Source: Arthrobacter sp. ZGTC131 (GTDB taxonomy: Bacteria > Actinomycetota > Actinomycetes > Actinomycetales > Micrococcaceae). Taken from it: a stretch of DNA of 64,000 nt. The notes beneath the pieces are model-generated. The model was given only the letters and a program-made list of their open reading frames with translations. It searched no databases and was not told the DNA's origin. The DNA lies in assembly GCF_002929275.1 (NCBI RefSeq), contig NZ_PJIK01000003.1, positions 124,001-188,000 on the forward strand. Direction: 5' to 3'. Shown here in pieces: positions 25,048-31,986 of this stretch; position 1 is the first letter of the stretch, and each line of letters starts with the position of its first letter. The position numbers were made by a program, and so were the translations under genes.

Positions 25048-25883
25048 GGAGCCCCGAAGCCGGCGTCGGCGAGCATTCTCTGCCCGTCGCTGCCCGTCAC
25101 CAGGGAGATGAACGCGGCCGCCAGCTCCTTGTTCCTGGCCGTGCCCACCGAGGCTATCGGGTAGGTGTTCAGTGCCTGGCGTGCTTCCGGAAACGGGATG
25201 CCTTCGACCTTGCCCACGGCGTTCTTCACGTCGGTGACATAGACCAGCCCGGCGTCGGCCTCGCCCGAGGCCACCTTGCCAAGGACGTCTGTGACCGACG
25301 ATTCCTCGCTAACGGGCTTGAGCGCCGCGTCTGTTGCTCCCTCGATCTTGTCCGCCGCCGCTCCGCACGGCACCTGGCTGGCGCAGACCACCACCTTGAT
25401 ACCCGGCCTGGCGAGATCGGCGAAGGAGGTGATCGACGCCGGATTGCCCGGCGGAACGGCGATCTCAAGGGTGTTCGTGGCGAAGTTGATCGGAGCGTCC
25501 ACGAGCGATTCCGCCTGCAGCTTTGCCATGTTCTTGCTGTCCGCGGATGCAAAGACGTCAGCCGGGGCGCCCTGGCTAATCTGAGTGACCAGGTCCGAGG
25601 AGCCCGCGAAGCTGAGGACCACCTCCGTGCCGGGGTTCCTGCTCTCGAACTCGCCGGCCAGCCTGGTGAAGACTGACTTCAACGAAGCGGCAGCGAAGAC
25701 GGTGACCTTTCCGGAAAGCTGCGGGCTTCCGGTACCGGATGCCGCGGCGTTCCCTGGTCCGTTCGATGTGTGTCCGGTACCGCCGGGGGCTCCTGGAGCG
25801 CAGGCCGACAGGACGGTGGCAAGCAATCCGGCGGTCAGAAGCGCAGCGGGCAGAGCGGCGGGATTCCTACGGGCGGATTTCAT
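25044..25883 (-). CDS. modA: Molybdate-binding lipoprotein
   Basis: A 279-residue solute-binding protein. A lipoprotein signal (LLATVLSAC, lipobox Cys near residue 27) tethers it to the outer face of the membrane. The mature part has [24 protein letters not shown] and [11 protein letters not shown], the ModA signature that coordinates the tetrahedral oxyanion. Tungstate could also bind. Its ATG overlaps the stop of the upstream HTH-TOBE gene by four bases, completing a four-gene chain of overlaps. Confidence 0.92.
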   Translation of the reverse strand: MKSARRNPAALPAALLTAGLLATVLSACAPGAPGGTGHTSNGPGNAAASGTGSPQLSGKVTVFAAASLKSVFTRLAGEFESRNPGTEVVLSFAGSSDLVTQISQGAPADVFASADSKNMAKLQAESLVDAPINFATNTLEIAVPPGNPASITSFADLARPGIKVVVCASQVPCGAAADKIEGATDAALKPVSEESSVTDVLGKVASGEADAGLVYVTDVKNAVGKVEGIPFPEARQALNTYPIASVGTARNKELAAAFISLVTGSDGQRMLADAGFGAP

Positions 25884-26290
25884 ATGACGCCCCGCCCCTG
25901 GGGAGTTTCGATGATGACCGTGGTGGCTTTGACCACGGCCGTGGCCACGGAACCCAGTTCCAGCCCCAGTTCCCGGACGGCCTCGCTGCTCATGAGGGAT
26001 ACCACCCGGAACGGCCCGCACTGCAGTTCCACCTGGGCCATGACTTTGTCCGCCGTGATGCCGGTGACGAGACCCACGAAGCGGTTGCGCGCCGAGCTGC
26101 CCGACCTGGCAGGGTCCTCCGGAAGGCTTGCCTGCTTTTTGGCCAGCCGGGCGAGCTCAAGTCCGTCCACCGCCAGGCGCCCGGCAGGGTCCCGGAGCGG
26201 AGTCAGGCTACCGCTCTCGGTCCACCGGCGGACGGTGTCATCACTGACGCCGAGGAACCGGGCGGCCTCCGCAACGCGAATCATAGTCAT
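25880..26290 (-). CDS. HTH-TOBE molybdate-responsive regulator
   Basis: A 136-residue protein: an excisionase/MerR-type helix-turn-helix at residues 4-45 (RVAEAARFLGVSDDTVRRWTESG) and a single TOBE/Mop domain from about 70 (NRFVGLVTGITADKVMAQVELQCGPFRVVSLMS) that would bind molybdate. It heads the mod operon and is coupled to modA by ATGA. This looks like a compact one-component stand-in for ModE, sensing molybdate and controlling modABC; the mechanism is inferred from the domains. Confidence 0.83.
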   Translation of the reverse strand: MTMIRVAEAARFLGVSDDTVRRWTESGSLTPLRDPAGRLAVDGLELARLAKKQASLPEDPARSGSSARNRFVGLVTGITADKVMAQVELQCGPFRVVSLMSSEAVRELGLELGSVATAVVKATTVIIETPQGRGVI

Positions 26291-26542
26291 CCGGCTAGTT
26301 TATTCCAGATTTGCGGAACAGAGTATGCCATGGGTCCGCAGATGCGGATGACGCCTTCTTGGCGGCCACACCGGACTTGAACTGCCGGGGCGGCCCGGCC
26401 GGGCGGCCGCCGCCTGCGTTCCGGCTATGGCCTTGGCCTCGCCGCTGGCACTAGTCTGGGGGCCTAATGGTTGCTCCGCGTTTGCCCGATGCCTGGTGCT
26501 TGTTCCACCCGCAGCAGGTTCCATTCTGTGATGTGAGGGACC

Positions 26543-27628
26543 ATGACTGGACCGTCGAGACAGCGGATGTGGTCCGCCGTGGTTCCGGCGGCCTTGCTGG
26601 TGCTTACCCTCATACTGACCGGTTGCCAGGCCGGGCAGCCGCGGCCGCCGTCCTCGGGCCGGCCGGTAACGCCCCCTTCCATCGATCCGGCGGTGCCCAC
26701 CGTCCACTTCACCGCCCAGGGCGATGTGGGGCTCGGCACCGGAGCCCGGCAAGTCCTGGACACGATCGCCAGCCTCCGGCCGCAGCTGAACCTGGGGCTC
26801 GGGGACTACTCGTACCGAGCCGGGATCGAGCAGGAGTTTTGCGACATGGTCACGGACAAGCTGGGCACTGATTTCCCCTATCAGCTGGTGACCGGGAACC
26901 ACGAAAGCGACGGCCACGACGGCGACATCGCCAACTTCGTCAAGTGCCTGCCCAACCGGCTGCCCGGCCTCCAGGGTGAGTACGGAACGCAGTGGTACGT
27001 GGATTATCCGGAGCAGGACCCCTTGGTGCGGTTCATCATGGTGTCTCCGGGCATCACATTCCATGGCGGAAATACGCTGAACTATTCGCAAAACAGCAGG
27101 CGCTGGAATTGGACTGCGCGCGCACTGGACGGTGCGAAGTCGCGGAACATTCCCTGGACCGTCGTGGGAATGCACACGCCATGCCTCAGCGTGGGCAGAT
27201 ACGACTGCCAGGCCGGGCAGGACTTCACCAACATGCTGATAAGGAAAAAGGCGGACCTGGTGCTGACCGGCCACGAGCACCTGTACCAGCGCAGCCACCA
27301 ACTGGGCGGCGGAACCGGCTGTCCTATCCTGGTGCCCGACGCCTTCTCCGGTGACTGCATCACCGATTCCGATGCAAGCATGGTCGAGGGCGAGGGAACC
27401 GTTTTCGCAACCGTGGGCACAGGCGGAGTGGGGCTCTACGACGTGCGGGATGACGATTCCGAGGCCGGGTACTTCGCCAGCTGGTCCGGCGGGAACCGCG
27501 ATCCCGCGCTCGGCACGCTGGACGTGACGGCCACCGCAGACCGGCTTTCCGCCAGGTTCGTTCCGGCTGAGGGATACACGTTCACCGATTCCTTCGATAT
27601 CAGGCGGAAGAAGCCGCTGCAGCGGTGA
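26543..27628 (+). CDS. Secreted metallophosphoesterase lipoprotein (purple-acid-phosphatase-like)
   Basis: A 361-residue protein. The lipoprotein signal ends LILTGCQAG (Cys near 28). The calcineurin-type dimetal site is spread over FTAQGDVG, LGDYSY, VTGNHES, VVGMHTP and LTGHEHLYQR, in the order of the PAP-like branch. It likely removes phosphate from organic esters outside the membrane. It is convergent with a GH16 lipoprotein gene; both may serve extracellular polymer breakdown. Confidence 0.85.
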   Translation: MTGPSRQRMWSAVVPAALLVLTLILTGCQAGQPRPPSSGRPVTPPSIDPAVPTVHFTAQGDVGLGTGARQVLDTIASLRPQLNLGLGDYSYRAGIEQEFCDMVTDKLGTDFPYQLVTGNHESDGHDGDIANFVKCLPNRLPGLQGEYGTQWYVDYPEQDPLVRFIMVSPGITFHGGNTLNYSQNSRRWNWTARALDGAKSRNIPWTVVGMHTPCLSVGRYDCQAGQDFTNMLIRKKADLVLTGHEHLYQRSHQLGGGTGCPILVPDAFSGDCITDSDASMVEGEGTVFATVGTGGVGLYDVRDDDSEAGYFASWSGGNRDPALGTLDVTATADRLSARFVPAEGYTFTDSFDIRRKKPLQR

Positions 27629-27650
27629 CGGGTCAGCCCGGTCACATCAG

Positions 27651-27674
27651 CCCCGACGGGTCAGCCGGTCGGGG
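27651..27674. terminator. Hairpin between convergent lipoprotein genes
   Basis: CCCCGAC (27651-27657) and GTCGGGG (27668-27674) pair around a ten-base loop. The flanks carry three near-identical GGGTCAGCC units (about 27640-27683). Confidence 0.5.
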
Positions 27675-27690
27675 CGGGTCAGCCCGATCA

Positions 27691-28707
27691 TCAGCGTTTG
27701 GTCCAGATGGCGATCCAGTCGAGGTAGACGTGCCCGGCCGTGGCCGGCGCCGGGCAGCCCGTCAGGCAGGATTCGGTCTGAAGAATGTAGTGCATGGGCG
27801 TGTTCGGCACCCTGGTGGTTCCCGCTCCCAGCGAGACGCCATCCAGGAAGAATTCGACCTTCCCCGGGCTCCACTCCATCGTGGCGACGTGCCACGTGGT
27901 GAACATGGCGTGCGACCTGATCAGGTCGGAATCCGTCGGACTGTTACTGCGGCGATGCACGGCTCCGTAAAAGGATGTGGCGAGATCACCTTCGGGATAG
28001 TCGATCTCTCCCTCCTTGGGCCACGCACGGCTGTCCGGCCACAGAAGCCACGCCGTCTTGAATCCCGGAAGAGCATCGGCCTTGAACCTGACCGAGATCC
28101 TGCCATAGAGCAGGCTGTTTGCACGGGGTGGATTCCACGTGGCGTTCGGAATCTTGGGAGTAGGCGCGGCGCCCATGGAGATCCCGTTCTCGGTATGGAG
28201 GAACCAGTCCAGCATCCCGTTCTTGACGCTCAGCACTTTGGACGGGTAGTAGCGGGATTTCTTCCCCTTCTGACCGGCCGTGTCCGGCGTTCCGTCCTTG
28301 TATCCCGCACTCCAATTGGCCTCGTAGGCCGGACCGGGAAAAGCGCCGATGGGAACGTCTCCGCTGGTGAAATCCTCCCGAAAGACCTGTTTCCACCCGG
28401 GCAGGTCGCCCACCGGCAGCTTGGTGAGTGGATTGATTGGAGGCACTGCACGGACCGACGGCACGGCAGGAGGGACAGCGCTAGCGGGCGGTTTCGCTGG
28501 TGCCGCGGTGCCGCGGAGCGGCTTGACCGAAGGCGCGGTAGTGGCCGGCGCGGCGGTGATCGGGGCCGTTGTGGCAGGCCCGTCCACGGGCGGAAGCTCG
28601 CCGAGCGGCAGCCGCTGGGCTTCCTTGGCCACTGACCCGCAGGCCGTCAGCATGACGACCGTGGCGAGCACGGACACGTGCCGAAGGGCCGCGCGGCGGC
28701 GTTTCAA
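27691..28707 (-). CDS. GH16-family glycosidase-like lipoprotein
   Basis: A 338-residue protein: lipoprotein signal (VVMLTACGS), a Pro/Ala/Thr-rich spacer to about residue 95, then a concanavalin-type domain with FREDFTSG, ARANSLLYGRISVRFKA-like strands, and the catalytic motif GEIDYPEGD (nucleophile and acid/base Glu, E-x-D-x-x-E), followed by HVATMEWSPGKVEFFLDGV. GH16 enzymes cut beta-glucans or galactans. The position beside the glycan clusters may mean it trims or releases surface polysaccharide; that is inference. Confidence 0.85.
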   Translation of the reverse strand: MKRRRAALRHVSVLATVVMLTACGSVAKEAQRLPLGELPPVDGPATTAPITAAPATTAPSVKPLRGTAAPAKPPASAVPPAVPSVRAVPPINPLTKLPVGDLPGWKQVFREDFTSGDVPIGAFPGPAYEANWSAGYKDGTPDTAGQKGKKSRYYPSKVLSVKNGMLDWFLHTENGISMGAAPTPKIPNATWNPPRANSLLYGRISVRFKADALPGFKTAWLLWPDSRAWPKEGEIDYPEGDLATSFYGAVHRRSNSPTDSDLIRSHAMFTTWHVATMEWSPGKVEFFLDGVSLGAGTTRVPNTPMHYILQTESCLTGCPAPATAGHVYLDWIAIWTKR

Positions 28708-28812
28708 GGGATGGTCCTGTGCTTAGAGATACCCATGGGGAAAGTGTGGCATTGGAGACTCCCTGTCTCCAAGGCTCTGCCGACCCCCAAAACTGGGGTT
28801 GCCAAAAGGGAC

Positions 28813-28977
28813 CCCAAGCTTTTTACAAGTTGCTAAATCGAACATATACGAGGGGGAGTGCAAGCAAGTCGCCCTTGCCGCAGCAGCGAGCGCTTTGGTC
28901 TACTTCCCGGTTAACCGCCGGGAGGGCTGCTGTGGGGGCGAAAGCAAACAACTCCATGAGTGGTGAGGTTAGTGACC
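28813..28977 (+). promoter_or_regulatory. Shared promoter/leader cassette, copy A
   Basis: TTTACA (28822-28827), a 17-bp spacer and TATACG (28845-28850) make a good promoter. A ~100-nt leader follows, with a hairpin CAGCAGC/GCTGCTG (28881-28887 with 28926-28932) capped by CCCGG/CCGGG, ending in the start context CAAACAACTCCATGAGTGG. The same cassette, on the opposite strand and nearly the same length, occurs at 47237-47400. Its two ends are strongly conserved between copies and its middle is not. Confidence 0.75.
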
Positions 28978-29823
28978 ATCCCTATACTTGTTTCCAATCT
29001 GCGGGCACCGGAATCGGTGCCAACCCCCGTGGCTTCCGTCAGCGTGGTGATCCCCACCCTCAACGAGGCCATGAACCTCCCCTGGGTCCTTCGCCGCATG
29101 CCTTCTTACGTGGACGAGGTAGTGATCGTTGACGGACGGTCACTGGACAGCACTGTCGACGTCGCCCGTGCCCTCCGCCTCGACGTCGTGGTCGTTTCGG
29201 AGCCGCACGCCGGCAAGGGTGTGGCCGTCCGGGCCGGGTTCGCCGCTGCTTCCGGGGACATCATCGTCATGCTGGACGCTGACGGAAGCATGGACCCGCA
29301 GGAGATCGGATGGTTTATTTCGCCGCTCCAGCACGAATTCGACTTCGTTAAGGGCTCTCGCTACGTCACGGGCGGAGGCTCGGACGACATTACCCTGCTG
29401 CGCAGCGCCGGTAACAGGGCACTGACGGGGCTGGCCAACATTGTCCTGCACAGCAACTACTCGGACCTTTGCTACGGCTACATTGCCATGCGCCGCGAAT
29501 GCCTCGAGATCCTGGAGCTGGAATCGGAAGGCTTTGAAATCGAGACCGAGCTCGTTGTCCGGGCGTCCCGAGCCGGCCTTCGGATTGCCGAGGTACCGAG
29601 CAACGAACTCACCCGGATCTCCGGCAACTCGAACCTCCACACCTTCCGCGACGGGTGGCGGGTACTGCGGACCCTCGCCCGCGAATGCGTCGGGTGGGAC
29701 GCGCCCACAGCCGGCGCCCGCGCAGAGGCCCTGAGGCGCGTGAAGTACAAGTACCCCAGCATCTCCCTCCCGCATGTGCCAACGGATCCCCGGACGGTCC
29801 TCGGACTCATGGCGGGTGAATGA
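28960..29823 (+). CDS. Family 2 glycosyltransferase (cluster A, first gene)
   Basis: A 287-residue GT-A-fold enzyme like dolichol-phosphate-mannose or undecaprenyl-phosphate sugar transferases: VSVVIPTLNEAMNLPWVL, VVIVDGRSLDSTVDVA, GKGVAVRAGF, and MLDADGSMDP with the metal-binding D-x-D. It lacks membrane helices. The ORF opens with GTG at 28960, inside the shared leader cassette; the first ~25 residues are outside the GT fold, so a later GTG near 29024 is possible. It is followed by a second GT2 gene after one base. Confidence 0.85.
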   Translation: MVRLVTIPILVSNLRAPESVPTPVASVSVVIPTLNEAMNLPWVLRRMPSYVDEVVIVDGRSLDSTVDVARALRLDVVVVSEPHAGKGVAVRAGFAAASGDIIVMLDADGSMDPQEIGWFISPLQHEFDFVKGSRYVTGGGSDDITLLRSAGNRALTGLANIVLHSNYSDLCYGYIAMRRECLEILELESEGFEIETELVVRASRAGLRIAEVPSNELTRISGNSNLHTFRDGWRVLRTLARECVGWDAPTAGARAEALRRVKYKYPSISLPHVPTDPRTVLGLMAGE

Positions 29824-29824
29824 G

Positions 29825-30823
29825 ATGAATCAGTCCGAGGGCCTGCCGGCCGTCTCCGTGGTGATCTGCTCGTACACAGAAGACCGCTGGGACATGCTGA
29901 TGTCCGCCGTCGACTCCGTCCGCGCCCAAACGGTGCCGCCCCAGCAGACGATCGTGGTTGTCGACTACAACATGGACCTTTATAAGAGGCTCATTTTCAC
30001 GGTTTCGGATGTGGTGATCCTGGAAAACACCGGCCCCAAGGGCCTGTCCGGTGCCCGGAATACAGGGGCTGCCGCCGCGACCGCGGGGATCGTCGCCTTC
30101 TTGGACGACGATGCGGAGGCGGCACCGGACTGGCTGGAGCGGCTGACGGCACTTTACGACGACCCCGACGTCCTGGCCGTGGGCGGGCGTGTTGTGCCGG
30201 AATGGGAAACGGGTCGCCCGGACTATTTCGGCGAGGAACTGGACTGGATCGTAGGCTGCACGCACCGGGGCATGCCAAAGGTGGCTGCCGAAGTGCGCAA
30301 CGTTATCGGCGCCAATATGTCCTTCCGTTCCCAGGTTCTGGAAGTCGCGGGCGGTTTCAACACGTCACTCGGCAGGCAGAATTCCCTGCCCCTGGGCTGT
30401 GAGGAGACGGAAATCTGCATCAGGGCGGTCATAGGCGCGCCAGGAGGCCGCGTGGTCTACGAACCCGCTGCCGTGGTGCGACACTACGTCCCCGCGCAGC
30501 GCGGAACACTCAACTACATGCTGCGGCGCGCGTGGTCGGAGGGGATATCCAAAGCTATGGTCAGCAAGATCGTCGGCCACAAGCGTGCCCTCGGGCCCGA
30601 ACGCCGGTACGTCGCCAACGTGTTGCCGCGCGCGGTGGCCCGGGGCACCGTGGGCCGGATCCGCGGTACGGACCCCGCCGGCTTCCGCCGGTCGATGGCC
30701 GTGATCGCCGTTCTGACCGTCACTACCTGCGGGTACATCCGGGGACGCCGCCTGCCCCATGACCCGGCGAACGTGGGACTCGAGCCGCACGAGCCGCACG
30801 CCAGCTGGAGGGAAGTCAAATGA
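29825..30823 (+). CDS. Family 2 glycosyltransferase (cluster A, second gene)
   Basis: A 332-residue GT2: VSVVICSYTEDRWDML, GPKGLSGARNTGAAAAT, VAFLDDDAEAAPDWLERL (nucleotide-sugar/metal site), GANMSFRSQVL, GCEETEICIRA, and VRHYVPAQR near residue 220. A C-terminal basic/hydrophobic part (IAVLTVTTCGYIRG) may touch the membrane. ATG 29825 lies one base after the previous stop; its own stop overlaps the next micro-ORF by four bases. Confidence 0.88.
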   Translation: MNQSEGLPAVSVVICSYTEDRWDMLMSAVDSVRAQTVPPQQTIVVVDYNMDLYKRLIFTVSDVVILENTGPKGLSGARNTGAAAATAGIVAFLDDDAEAAPDWLERLTALYDDPDVLAVGGRVVPEWETGRPDYFGEELDWIVGCTHRGMPKVAAEVRNVIGANMSFRSQVLEVAGGFNTSLGRQNSLPLGCEETEICIRAVIGAPGGRVVYEPAAVVRHYVPAQRGTLNYMLRRAWSEGISKAMVSKIVGHKRALGPERRYVANVLPRAVARGTVGRIRGTDPAGFRRSMAVIAVLTVTTCGYIRGRRLPHDPANVGLEPHEPHASWREVK

Positions 30824-30888
30824 TCCGGATGTATCCGCAGTACATTACCCCGCATACCGCCGAGACCGCCGGAGGGTACGGGCCATGA
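30820..30888 (+). CDS. 22-residue micropeptide inside cluster A
   Basis: A tiny ORF starts MIRMYPQY and ends GGYGP. Its ATG overlaps the stop of the GT2 gene (ATGA) and its TGA overlaps the ATG of the HprK-like gene (ATGA). GGAGGGAAG lies ~7 bases before its start, the best ribosome site at this junction. Four-base overlaps on both sides suggest it is translated and couples the flanking genes. Whether the peptide itself matters is unknown. Confidence 0.5.
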   Translation: MIRMYPQYITPHTAETAGGYGP

Positions 30889-31985
30889 GCCAGGCCGAAA
30901 AAGACGCTCTGAAGGACTCGGTCCCGTCTGCCGGTACCAGTTTCGATGTCCACGGACTCGTCGGCATCGACGTGGCTCCCGGCACCCCCGGCGAAGCCCA
31001 ATTACGGGACATGCTCGCACCATTCCTAGGTCCGTCCCGGGCGCCGCTGCGGCTGCATATAAGTGCGGAAACGGCGGATGTAACCGGCCAATCACACGCC
31101 GAGGACACCTACCGTTTCACTGCGGACTCGCTCTATATCCCGGCCGACCGTGTCCAGATCCAGGAAACCCGCGACGGTTACTCTATCCAGGGCCGGGGCG
31201 AACTGCTCACTGCCGTTATCCCGTTGCTGGACTGGCTCTCCATTAAGGAAAACGCCGCGATGATCCATGCGGCGGTGGTTGACTTCCGGGGGTCAGGAGT
31301 CCTGCTACCTGCCTGGGGCGGCGTGGGGAAGACCAGCACGGTCGCAAAGCTCGTGGCCATGCCCGGTGTGCGATTCATGGCCGATGACTGGGCCTTCCTG
31401 GACGCCGACGGCATGCTCATGGGCTACGCCAAACCGATGTTCCTGAAACCACACCACCGGAGGATCTATCCGGAGGTCTTCAGCGGGGCCCGCAAACCCC
31501 TGGCCCCAGGCTGGCTCACAAATTCGGTGGCCCACCTGGCCACGGCCGTCCACCCGTTCATCGTCAGGTATCCAAAAACCGCGGCGTTCACGCGCCACTG
31601 GTCCCCGGAACACCGGATGGTCCATCCCGAACAGGTCTTCGGGCAGGATCACATCTCCTCGGCTGCGCTTACGCGACTGGCGATTTTCCTCGAACGTTAC
31701 GACGGTTCCGATGCCCGGCTGGAGATGCGGAGCCGCGAATGGATGACCTCCCGCATCGTGGGGAACTTCCATTCGGAGCTCCCTGTGGTGTCACGTCGGC
31801 TGATCGAGGCCCTCGGCGCGACGGGACTGGTTCCCTTGGAGGAATTCTTCAGCCAGAAGGCAGCCGTGGTGCGGCGGGGGCTCGATGACGTCCCCTGCTT
31901 CCTGCTGCGCATTCCCGCATCGTGGTCCGCCGACCGGACGTCGGACTACGTTGCCGGCCAGATCAGCGCCAAGCTGGAGGAATGA
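30885..31985 (+). CDS. HPr-kinase-like P-loop protein (cluster A)
   Basis: A 366-residue protein with a lone HprK-like kinase core from about residue 120: MIHAAVVDFRG, then LPAWGGVGKTSTVAKL as the P-loop and FMADDWAFLDADG as the DD motif of HPr kinases, then MFLKPHHRRIYPEVF and WSPEHRMVHPEQVFG. The HPr-kinase N-domain and the CcpA-type partners are absent. A clear paralog with the same motifs is at 43467-44558. It sits between glycosyltransferase genes, so it may phosphorylate a sugar, lipid carrier or peptide; the substrate is unknown. Confidence 0.75.
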   Translation: MSQAEKDALKDSVPSAGTSFDVHGLVGIDVAPGTPGEAQLRDMLAPFLGPSRAPLRLHISAETADVTGQSHAEDTYRFTADSLYIPADRVQIQETRDGYSIQGRGELLTAVIPLLDWLSIKENAAMIHAAVVDFRGSGVLLPAWGGVGKTSTVAKLVAMPGVRFMADDWAFLDADGMLMGYAKPMFLKPHHRRIYPEVFSGARKPLAPGWLTNSVAHLATAVHPFIVRYPKTAAFTRHWSPEHRMVHPEQVFGQDHISSAALTRLAIFLERYDGSDARLEMRSREWMTSRIVGNFHSELPVVSRRLIEALGATGLVPLEEFFSQKAAVVRRGLDDVPCFLLRIPASWSADRTSDYVAGQISAKLEE

Positions 31986-31986
31986 C

